Source of the DNA: CAVSIP01 sp963728075
GTDB lineage: Bacteria > Actinomycetota > Actinomycetes > JAFAQI01 > DASSKL01
Length of the DNA: 64,000 bases
NCBI GenBank assembly: GCA_963728075.1
Contig: CAVSIP010000003.1
Coordinates: forward strand, 666,092-730,091
Direction: 5' to 3'
The notes under the pieces are model-generated. The model searched no databases. It saw nothing but the letters and a program-made list of their open reading frames with translations, and had not been told where the DNA came from. Each line of letters starts with the position of its first letter. The stretch's first letter is position 1. The position numbers and the translations under genes were made by a program. Shown one piece after another: positions 57,989 through 64,000 of this stretch.

Positions 57989-59739
57989 ACCCCTTCAAGG
58001 CACTGCGGCGCAACCGCCCGGACACCCTGGTCGACGTCGTCCAGCCGCCACCGGCGCCGTCCCGGCCCTCCGCGGGAAGCGACCCGCTGCTGGTCTGCCG
58101 CGGGGTGGACGTCGCGTACGACAAGGTGCAGATCCTCTTCGGCGTCGATATGGAGGTGCAGCGCGGCGAGATCGTGGCGCTGCTCGGCACCAACGGCGCC
58201 GGGAAGTCGACCCTGCTCAAGGCGATCTCCGGCCTCGTCGACCCGGTCGGCGGGCAGATCGTCTTCGACGGCGAGGACATCACCCATGCCGACGCGGTCA
58301 AGACGTCGAAGATGGGGATCATCCAGGTGCCCGGCGGCAAGGCCGTGTTCCCGACGCTGACCGTGGCCGAGCACTTCAAGGCCGGGACCTGGCTGTACGC
58401 GAAGGAGCCCGCCAGGGACGTCGAGGCTCGCACCCAGCAGGTGCTCGACCAGTTCCCGCGGCTGCGGGAACGGTGGGACCAGATGGCCGGGAACCTCTCC
58501 GGCGGTGAGCAGCAGCAGCTGGCGCTGGGCATGGCGTTCGTGGCGCGGCCGCAGCTGCTCGTCATCGACGAGCTCTCGCTCGGGCTCGCGCCCACGATCG
58601 TGGAGCAGCTGCTGGAGATGGTGCGCGCCATCCACGCGACCGGCTGCACGATCATCGTGGTCGAGCAGTCGGTGAACGTCGCGCTGACGATCGCCCACCG
58701 CGCCTACTTCATGGAGAAGGGCGAGGTGCGCTTCTCCGGCCCCACCGCCGACCTGCTCGACCGTGACGACATCCTGCGGTCGGTGTTCCTGCAGGGTGCC
58801 TCCGGCCAGGACACGCAGCGCGGGAGCGCCCGTACCCAGGAGCGCGGGGGCGACGACCACCGGCCGCCCGGACCGGATACACCCGTGGTCCTCGCCGCTG
58901 ACGCGGTCTCCAAGAGCTTCGGCGGCATCCGCGCGCTGACCGACGTGCACCTCGAGGTGCGGGCCGGGGAGATCCTCGGGGTCATCGGCCCGAACGGCGC
59001 CGGCAAGACGACCGTGTTCGACGTGCTGTCGGGGTTCCTCAAGCCGGATGCGGGCCGGGTCATGCTGCGTGGCGCGGACGCCACCGGCTGGGGGGCCGAC
59101 CGCCGGGCCGCGTTCGGGCTGGGCCGGTCGTTCCAGGACGCGCGCATCTTCCCGACGCTCACGGTGGCGGAGAACCTCGCCATGGGGGTCGAGCGGCACG
59201 TCGAGACCCGCGACCACTTCGCGTCGCTGCTCGGGCTGCCCGCCGTCCTCGCCTCGGAGGACGACGTCGCCTACACGGTCGAGGACCTCATCGAGCTGAT
59301 GAACCTCGGCGCCTTCCGCGACAAGTTCGTCGCCGAGCTGTCGACCGGCTCCCGCCGGATCGTCGACCTGGCGATGGCCATCGCCCACGACCCGGTCGTC
59401 CTCATCCTGGACGAGCCGTCGTCCGGCATCGCCCAGCGCGAGACGGAGGCCCTGGGCCCGCTGCTGCGGCGCATCCAGGCCGAGACCGGCTGCGCGATGC
59501 TCGTCATCGAGCACGACATGCCGCTCATCCAGACCGTCTCCGACCGCATGGTCGCGATGGACCTCGGCCGCGTCATCGCCGAGGGGACGCCGCAGGAGGT
59601 CCTGCAGAACGCGCAGGTGGTCTCGTCGTACCTCGGCAGCGACTCCGCCGTCATCAACCGGTCCGGCGGATCCGAGGACGCAGGCAGGAAGACCACCGGG
59701 TCGCGTCGAAGCACCGCTGCAAGCGGCAGGAGGAGCTAG
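57985..59739 (+). CDS. Fused LivF-LivG ABC ATPase
   Basis: The 584-residue protein has two ABC domains. The first (about 35-265, LivF-like) has Walker A GTNGAGKST (about 68), signature NLSGGEQQQLALG (about 170) and Walker B LLVIDELSLGLAP. The second (about 300-550, LivG-like) has Walker A GPNGAGKTT (about 335), Walker B VVLILDEPSSGIA and the unusual signature LSTGSRRIVDLAM in place of LSGGQ. The linker (about 270-298) is polar. N- and C-terminal 25-30 residues are Pro/Arg-rich extensions. It powers the adjacent fused permease. Start GTG 57985, overlapping the permease stop. Confidence 0.93.
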   Translation: MNPFKALRRNRPDTLVDVVQPPPAPSRPSAGSDPLLVCRGVDVAYDKVQILFGVDMEVQRGEIVALLGTNGAGKSTLLKAISGLVDPVGGQIVFDGEDITHADAVKTSKMGIIQVPGGKAVFPTLTVAEHFKAGTWLYAKEPARDVEARTQQVLDQFPRLRERWDQMAGNLSGGEQQQLALGMAFVARPQLLVIDELSLGLAPTIVEQLLEMVRAIHATGCTIIVVEQSVNVALTIAHRAYFMEKGEVRFSGPTADLLDRDDILRSVFLQGASGQDTQRGSARTQERGGDDHRPPGPDTPVVLAADAVSKSFGGIRALTDVHLEVRAGEILGVIGPNGAGKTTVFDVLSGFLKPDAGRVMLRGADATGWGADRRAAFGLGRSFQDARIFPTLTVAENLAMGVERHVETRDHFASLLGLPAVLASEDDVAYTVEDLIELMNLGAFRDKFVAELSTGSRRIVDLAMAIAHDPVVLILDEPSSGIAQRETEALGPLLRRIQAETGCAMLVIEHDMPLIQTVSDRMVAMDLGRVIAEGTPQEVLQNAQVVSSYLGSDSAVINRSGGSEDAGRKTTGSRRSTAASGRRS

Positions 59740-59741
59740 CC

Positions 59742-60821
59742 ATGTCGAGTGTCGTCACCCGCCGGATGCTGCCGGTCGCCCTGCTCACGGCCGTGGCGGC
59801 CGGGGCGCTGGCGATCGCGCCCAGCCCGGCCCGGGCGGACTCGCCGGTCGCGACCGGCTGGTGGAACGAGGCGCGCCAGAGCACCGCGGCGGTCGGTCAG
59901 CTGCCCGACGACCCGACCTACACCGACGACGGCAGCCTGGTGATCCGCAACACCCCGGCCGGTGCTGCCGCGTACGCCGCGCTGCGCTTCGTCGACCGCC
60001 AGGCGGACGGCGGCACGGTGACGCTGAAGATCTCCACCAGCAACACGGTCGAGGACCCGGCGCTCGTCGTCTGCCCGACCGCCGCCTCCTGGTCGGGTGG
60101 CGGCGACCAGCAGTGGGACCACGCCCCGGGCTTCGACTGCACCAAGACCAAGATCAGTGGTGACATCAAGAACGGCACGGTGACGTTCACGATCGGCAAG
60201 CAGCTCGAGACGCTTCCGGGCACCTTCGACTTCGCGCTCCTGCCCGATCCCGGCTACACGACCCCGTTCGACCTGACCATCGCGGCACCGGGCTCGGACT
60301 CGTTCCAGCCCACCGGCGGTGGCAGCGGCTACTCCGGCATCGCAGCCCCACCGGCGGACTCGTACTCCGGTTCCGGCACCTCCGGCTCCGGTGCGGGCGC
60401 GCCGGCGTCCGTCGACTCCGCCCCGCCGCCGGCGGACTCGTCCTCGACGTTCTCCGCCCCACCCGCGAACAGCGGCCCCGCGCCCGCCGTCGCCGGGAAC
60501 GAGACCCAGCAGGCGCCGCAGCAGCAGGCCGCCGCACCGGTCCTCGCCGGCCGCCAGGTGGCGCAGCAGAGCGGCAGCAGCGACAACGGCCGCCTGCTCG
60601 GCATCGGCCTGATCTGCGCGATGGGGCTGCTGATCATGTTCCTCATGGCCAACCCGGGCGTCGCCTCGCCGCGCCGCCTGCTGTCGCCGGCGGTCGCCGC
60701 GGCGGCGGGTGGCGCGCAGGGCGCGCACGCGGCCGCTCCCGAGCCGGGCGCGGCACCGGCCCGCCTCGGCGGCGTCGGCCGCTTCGTCCGCAGCCGCAGC
60801 GGCCCCCCGAAGCGCCTCTGA
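59742..60821 (+). CDS. Secreted, C-terminally anchored protein of the transporter operon
   Basis: The 359-residue protein has a signal peptide (MLPVALLTAVAAGALAIAPSPARA) and a beta-rich domain (about 35-185: GWWNEARQ, TDDGSLVIRNTPAGAAAYAALRFVDRQADGGTVTLKISTSN, GTFDFALLPDPGYTTPFDLTIAAPG). A Ser/Pro/Gln-rich linker follows (about 190-285), then a C-terminal membrane helix LLGIGLICAMGLLIMFLMA and a basic cytoplasmic tail. No family recognised. GGAGGAG precedes the ATG, which is 2 bases after the ATPase stop, so it belongs to the operon. It may capture or present the ligand at the cell envelope; this is inference. Confidence 0.85.
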   Translation: MSSVVTRRMLPVALLTAVAAGALAIAPSPARADSPVATGWWNEARQSTAAVGQLPDDPTYTDDGSLVIRNTPAGAAAYAALRFVDRQADGGTVTLKISTSNTVEDPALVVCPTAASWSGGGDQQWDHAPGFDCTKTKISGDIKNGTVTFTIGKQLETLPGTFDFALLPDPGYTTPFDLTIAAPGSDSFQPTGGGSGYSGIAAPPADSYSGSGTSGSGAGAPASVDSAPPPADSSSTFSAPPANSGPAPAVAGNETQQAPQQQAAAPVLAGRQVAQQSGSSDNGRLLGIGLICAMGLLIMFLMANPGVASPRRLLSPAVAAAAGGAQGAHAAAPEPGAAPARLGGVGRFVRSRSGPPKRL

Positions 60822-60887
60822 CGGCTCCTGCACGTTGATGTGTCCCGCGGCGGCCGGCGGCCGTGCCCGCTGCCCGCGCGGCTCTGC

Positions 60888-60893
60888 CACGAT
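60888..60893 (+). promoter_or_regulatory. Leaderless-type -10 box for the ACT-domain gene
   Basis: CACGAT precedes GTG 60900 by 6 bases; no ribosome site is present. Confidence 0.4.
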
Positions 60894-60899
60894 GGGCCC

Positions 60900-61418
60900 G
60901 TGAGCGCTCTCGCCGTCACCGTGATCGGGGACGACCGTCCGGGCATCGTCGCGCAGGTCACCGGGGCCCTCGCCGCGCTGGGCGGGAACCTCGAGGACTC
61001 GTCCATGACGATCCTGCGCGGCCGGTTCGCCATGACGCTGATCGTGCAGGTCGACGCCTCCGCCGCGGACGTGGCCGCGGCGCTCGCGCCGGTGGAGCGG
61101 CGGCTCGGCGTACACGCCACGGTGAGCGATGCCGGCCCGGAGCCGGCACCGGCGGCGGAGGGGCGGCACTACCTGCTGTCGCTGTACGGCGCGGACCGGC
61201 CGGGGATCGTCGCGGCCATCACCGGCCTGGTCGCGGATCGGGGCGGCAACGTCACGGACATGTCGACCCGGCTGACCAGCGAGATGTACGTCCTGGTCTG
61301 CGAGGTCGACCTGCCCGACGGCGCCGACCTGGCCGCCCTCGAGGCCGAGCTGGCGGCGACGGCGGAGCGGCTGGGCGTGCACGCGACGCTGCGCGCCGCC
61401 GACGCGGAGCTGCTCTGA
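60900..61418 (+). CDS. Tandem ACT-domain protein (GcvR-like)
   Basis: The 172-residue protein consists of two ACT domains: LAVTVIGDDRPGIVAQVTGALAALGGNLEDSSMTILRGRFAMTLIVQV and HYLLSLYGADRPGIVAAITGLVADRGGNVTDMSTRLTSEMYVLVCEVDL. The DRPGIV motifs bind amino acids such as glycine or serine. The layout is that of GcvR/ACT regulators; no gcv genes are in the window. The peptide deformylase gene starts 4 bases after its stop. Confidence 0.92.
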   Translation: MSALAVTVIGDDRPGIVAQVTGALAALGGNLEDSSMTILRGRFAMTLIVQVDASAADVAAALAPVERRLGVHATVSDAGPEPAPAAEGRHYLLSLYGADRPGIVAAITGLVADRGGNVTDMSTRLTSEMYVLVCEVDLPDGADLAALEAELAATAERLGVHATLRAADAELL

Positions 61419-61422
61419 CGCC

Positions 61423-61935
61423 GTGAGCACCGGAGGAGTCAGGGCGGTGGTCCATGCGCCGCACCGGGTGCTGCAGACAGCGTCGGCGGACGTCGACCCC
61501 TGCGACCCGCAGGTGCGGGCCCTGGCGGCCGACCTCGTCGCCACCATGCGCGAGCACCCGGGCTGCGTGGGGCTGGCCGCGCCGCAGATCGGCGTGGGCT
61601 GGCGGGTGTTCGCGCTCGACGTGGGCGGGCACCGCAAGACCCGGTCGTACGCGGGCCTCGTCGTGCTGGCGAACCCGCGCATCGTCGACGCCGCCGACCC
61701 GGTCACGGCCCGCGAGGGATGCCTGTCCGTACCGGACCTCACGGGCGACGTCGCGCGCTACACGCGGGTGACGGTGGCGGGCGTCGTACCGGGGTCGGGG
61801 GAGGAACGCGTGGTCGTCGCCGACGCGTACGAGGCCGTGGGCCTCCAGCACGAGGTGGACCACCTCGACGGCCGGCTGTTCCTCGACCGGGTCGCGGGCG
61901 CCCACGCGGTGTACGCCCGCAAGCGCTACCTGTAG
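61423..61935 (+). CDS. def: Peptide deformylase
   Basis: The 170-residue metalloenzyme removes the N-formyl group from nascent proteins. All three motifs are present: GCVGLAAPQIGVG (GxGxAAxQ, first Gly as Val), REGCLSVPDL (Cys ligand) and LQHEVDHLDGRLFLDRV (HExxDH). LSVP rather than LS(I/F)P and the shorter length are usual for accessory actinobacterial deformylases. The GTG at 61423 follows the ACT gene closely. It is convergent with the ubiA-like gene, 4 bases apart. Confidence 0.95.
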   Translation: MSTGGVRAVVHAPHRVLQTASADVDPCDPQVRALAADLVATMREHPGCVGLAAPQIGVGWRVFALDVGGHRKTRSYAGLVVLANPRIVDAADPVTAREGCLSVPDLTGDVARYTRVTVAGVVPGSGEERVVVADAYEAVGLQHEVDHLDGRLFLDRVAGAHAVYARKRYL

Positions 61936-61939
61936 CGGG

Positions 61940-62998
61940 TCAGGCGGCCCACGGCTGGATGCCCGCGGCAGCGGCGACCGCCAGGCCCAGGACGAGCAGC
62001 GACCCGGCGCGACGGGTGTGCAGGAAGCCGGCGGCGGCGAACCACAGCGGCCAGATCGGGAAGTCCGGCGGCGGCGCGTCCGGCCGCGGCTGCTTGAGGT
62101 ACGGCCAGGCCTTCACCGCGACCGGGATCCCGCCGAGGACGAGCAGCGCCGGCCACGGCAGCGCGCCGATGGCCACGTCGACCGCGACGAGCACGTAGAA
62201 CGCGACGAGCATCCAGCGGGTGACCGCCCGCGCGCGCCGCTCACCCAGCAGCACCGGCAGCGTGTGCGTCCCGGACGGCTCGTCGTACGGGATCTTGTCG
62301 ATGTGCTTGCCCATCAGCACGATCGTGCAGAGCAGGCCGTACGGCAGGGACGCGAGCCACACCCACCAGGGCGCCGACCCGGTGGCCGCGTAGTACGTGC
62401 CGACCACCATGAGCGGCCCCCACACGACGAGCACGTCGGGCTCGCCGAGGCCGTTCTTCTTCAGCCGCAGCGGGGGAGCGGTGTAGGCGAAGCTGAGCAG
62501 GAAGCCGCCGAGCGCGAAGGCGACGATCGGCCAGCCGCGGCGGGTGGCGAGGAAGACGAGGATGGCCAGGTCGGCCACGTTGACGAGCAGGATCGCCTGC
62601 CACAGCCGGGCCTTGGTGACCAGGCCGGACAGGATCGGGTGCGGCGCGTACAGCGCGCGCGGGTACTCGGCGGTGTCCGTGCCGACCTGGGTGTCCCACA
62701 TGTCGTTCATGAGGTTGTTGGCCGTGTGCGCCAGCGTGATGCCCAGGATCGCGACGAGCAGGTTGGTGACGTTCAGGCCCGGCTGGCCGACCGCGAGCAG
62801 CGCGGCGACTGCCCCCGCGAACAGCGTCATCGGCAGGACGGCGGCGCGCGTCACGACGAGCCAGCGGGTCACCGCGTCGATCTCACCGGCGGGCGGGTTG
62901 GTCGTACGCAGCGCGTAGCGCCACGCGGCCAGGCGGCCCTTGGCCTCGGGGTGCTGGTTGACGTGTCCACCCGGGGCGGGGGTCAGCAGGTCGGTCAC
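61940..62998 (-). CDS. UbiA-family prenyltransferase
   Basis: The 352-residue membrane protein has about 8-9 segments. The first Asp-rich motif is in HTANNLMNDMWDTQVGTDTAEYPRAL and the second in HIDKIPYDEPSGTHTLPVLLG. LSFAYTAPPLRLKKNGLGEPDVLVVWGPLMVVGTYYAATG resembles MenA-like (1,4-dihydroxy-2-naphthoate) transferases, but UbiA paralogues are hard to tell apart and no men genes are nearby. The GTG at 62998 lies 7 bases after a TAGCGT box. Confidence 0.9.
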   Translation of the reverse strand: MTDLLTPAPGGHVNQHPEAKGRLAAWRYALRTTNPPAGEIDAVTRWLVVTRAAVLPMTLFAGAVAALLAVGQPGLNVTNLLVAILGITLAHTANNLMNDMWDTQVGTDTAEYPRALYAPHPILSGLVTKARLWQAILLVNVADLAILVFLATRRGWPIVAFALGGFLLSFAYTAPPLRLKKNGLGEPDVLVVWGPLMVVGTYYAATGSAPWWVWLASLPYGLLCTIVLMGKHIDKIPYDEPSGTHTLPVLLGERRARAVTRWMLVAFYVLVAVDVAIGALPWPALLVLGGIPVAVKAWPYLKQPRPDAPPPDFPIWPLWFAAAGFLHTRRAGSLLVLGLAVAAAAGIQPWAA

Positions 62999-63005
62999 CC
63001 GGGAG

Positions 63006-63011
63006 ACGCTA
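63006..63011 (-). promoter_or_regulatory. Leaderless-type -10 box for the UbiA gene
   Basis: TAGCGT on the minus strand precedes GTG 62998 by 7 bases. Confidence 0.55.
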
Positions 63012-63083
63012 CCCGCCCTCGTGGGTCGGCCTCCAGCACGGTAGAAAGCGTGCAACCGAGACATCACCAGGGAGGAGCCGGTC

Positions 63084-63854
63084 ATGGCCGACGAGGTCTT
63101 GTACCGCATGGAGGGGCGTACCGCCGTCATCACGCTGAACCGTCCGGAGGCGCGTAACGCCGTCAACGGGGCGCTCGCGACGGCGCTGCGCGAGTCGATC
63201 GAGAAGTTCGAGGCCGACGACGAGGCGCGGGTCGCCATCCTCACGGGTACGGGTCAGGCCTTCTGCGCCGGCATGGACCTCAAGGCGTTCTCCTCCGGTG
63301 AGGCCGGCGGGATCGTCCAGAAGGAGGGCGGCTTCGCGGGCTTCGTGACGTACCCCCGCACCAAGCCCGTCATCGGCGCGGTCAACGGCTTCGCGCTCGC
63401 CGGCGGCTGCGAGCTGGCGCTCGCGTGCGACTTCCTGGTCGCGGCGGAGACGGCGTCGTTCGGCCTCCCGGAGCCGTCCCGTGGTCTGTTCGCGGGCGCG
63501 GGTGGCGTGTTCCGGCTGCCGCGCCGGGTGCCGTACGGTGCCGCGCTCGAGCTCATCCTCACCGCCGAGCGCATCCCGGCCGCCGAGGCGCACCGGTTGG
63601 GTCTGGTCAACCACGTCGTCGGTGACGACCAGCTGCTCGACAAGGCGCTGGAGATCGCCGGCAAGATCGCCAAGAACGCGCCGCTGTCGACGAAGGCCAG
63701 CCTCGAGCTGGCGCGGATGTCGCTGGACGCGACCGAGACCGAGCTCTGGAAGAAGAACGACGAGCTGTCCGGCAAGGTCAACACCAGCAAGGACGCGATG
63801 GAGGGCTCCATGGCGTTCGTCGAGAAGCGCGAGCCCGTCTGGAAGGGCGAGTAG
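63084..63854 (+). CDS. Enoyl-CoA hydratase (crotonase) family protein
   Basis: The 256-residue crotonase has TAVITLNRPEARNAVNGALA, oxyanion loop GTGQAFCAGMDLKAFS, second loop AVNGFALAGGCELALACDFLVAA and FGLPEPSRGLFAGAGGVFRLPRR. The catalytic-Glu positions read Pro-Glu-Pro-Ser and Gly-Leu-Phe-Ala, so only one acidic residue may be kept, as in EchA-type paralogues. GGGAGGAG precedes the ATG. A very strong terminator follows the stop. Confidence 0.93.
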   Translation: MADEVLYRMEGRTAVITLNRPEARNAVNGALATALRESIEKFEADDEARVAILTGTGQAFCAGMDLKAFSSGEAGGIVQKEGGFAGFVTYPRTKPVIGAVNGFALAGGCELALACDFLVAAETASFGLPEPSRGLFAGAGGVFRLPRRVPYGAALELILTAERIPAAEAHRLGLVNHVVGDDQLLDKALEIAGKIAKNAPLSTKASLELARMSLDATETELWKKNDELSGKVNTSKDAMEGSMAFVEKREPVWKGE

Positions 63855-63870
63855 CTCGATTCCAGCGGTT

Positions 63871-63912
63871 TGTGAACGGTCCGGTCCCGCCCGCGGGACC
63901 GGACCGTTCACA
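63871..63912 (+). terminator. Strong hairpin terminator
   Basis: Arms 63871-63890 and 63893-63912 are perfectly complementary over 20 bases, formally with a 2-base loop (in practice about 8). There is no long T-run, as is common in high-GC actinobacteria. It starts 17 bases after the crotonase stop. Confidence 0.8.
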
Positions 63913-63927
63913 TATCTCGCCCAACAG

Positions 63928-63990
63928 CCGGACAAGAGTCCGGTTTGCCCGGGTACGAGGTCTCAGACTGCCTGGGTGAGCCTGGCAGTC
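63928..63990. terminator. Two further short hairpins at the window end
   Basis: CCGGAC/GTCCGG (63928-63943) with a 4-base loop is followed by TTT. GACTGCC/GGCAGTC pairs at 63966-63972 and 63984-63990. They may terminate transcripts arriving from beyond the window. No gene is seen from 63855 to 64000. Confidence 0.5.
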
Positions 63991-64000
63991 GAGCGCCCGC

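Noticed and set aside
1..64000. Prophage, transposon, integrative element or CRISPR array
   Set aside because: No integrase, transposase, phage structural gene, cas gene or regularly spaced repeat array was seen. Gene content and codon style are uniform.

Overview
This window comes from a very GC-rich actinobacterial (Actinomycetota) chromosome. The evidence is the strong G/C bias at third codon positions, frequent GTG starts, four-base GTGA/ATGA gene overlaps, many starts that look leaderless (an nAnnnT -10 box 6-8 bases before the start codon), and marker genes such as mec-cysO-cysM, DUF2017, DUF3618, DUF1707 and an Rv1339-like hydrolase. I see no prophage, transposase, CRISPR array or rRNA operon. 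One tRNA is present. The species cannot be named from the sequence; the gene set suggests an aerobic, free-living heterotroph that degrades lipids or isoprenoids.

Layout. 1-4.7 kb: 3' part of PEP synthase, an SRPBCC protein with its TetR regulator, and a PAS histidine kinase with a response regulator. 4.7-11.7 kb: a PhyH-type dioxygenase, a hemerythrin-like protein, a DUF2007 protein, a secreted CAP protein with a 3' frameshift, a beta-carbonic anhydrase, an ArsB/NhaD-type permease coupled to a PucR regulator, and a small unknown protein. 11.7-24.8 kb: a beta-propeller lipoprotein, CaiB-type CoA transferase, membrane-anchored unknown, SGNH lipase lipoprotein, GNAT, PaaK-like CoA ligase, DUF1264 protein, quinone oxidoreductase, M23 peptidase, AurF-like diiron oxygenase, enoyl-CoA hydratase, two-domain VOC protein, a broken anti-sigma-type ATPase and an MFS transporter. 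24.8-30.7 kb: paired FluC/CrcB subunits, SpoU methyltransferase, YqgE, aldose epimerase, an anti-sigma-type ATPase with an unknown partner, and an acyl-CoA synthetase.

30.6-38.5 kb is a housekeeping block that I recall being in nearly the same order in Mycobacterium tuberculosis (pncB1-clpS-...-mec-cysO-cysM-...-murI-Rv1339-rph-rdgB). Here it has nicotinamide salvage (pncA-pncB) on the left, and on the right a tRNA with a Leu (UAG) anticodon but a short variable arm. 38.5-53.8 kb: an SRPBCC protein, a DUF1707/LiaF-like/adenylyl cyclase fusion, aldo/keto reductase, ferritin-like protein, a second acyl-CoA synthetase, a secreted alpha/beta hydrolase, a cytochrome P450 with its ferredoxin, peroxiredoxin, a NiCoT nickel/cobalt transporter behind a Nur-like box, a glucose-dehydrogenase-like enzyme, two alpha/beta hydrolases (one frameshifted) and an unrecognised two-gene unit.

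53.8-60.8 kb is a branched-chain-type ABC transporter operon. Its two permeases are fused into one protein, its two ATPases into another, and a C-terminally anchored secreted protein completes it. Three CRP-like dyads (GTGA-N6-TCAC) lie in front. 60.9-64 kb: ACT-domain protein, peptide deformylase, UbiA prenyltransferase, enoyl-CoA hydratase and strong terminator hairpins.

Common threads: several CoA-handling enzymes (two acyl-CoA synthetases, a PaaK-like ligase, a CoA transferase, two crotonases) with a P450/ferredoxin pair and an uptake system fit carboxylic acid or lipid catabolism. The cyclase and the CRP-like dyads suggest cAMP control, which is an inference. Four coding units show single-frame breaks, which may be real decay or assembly error.
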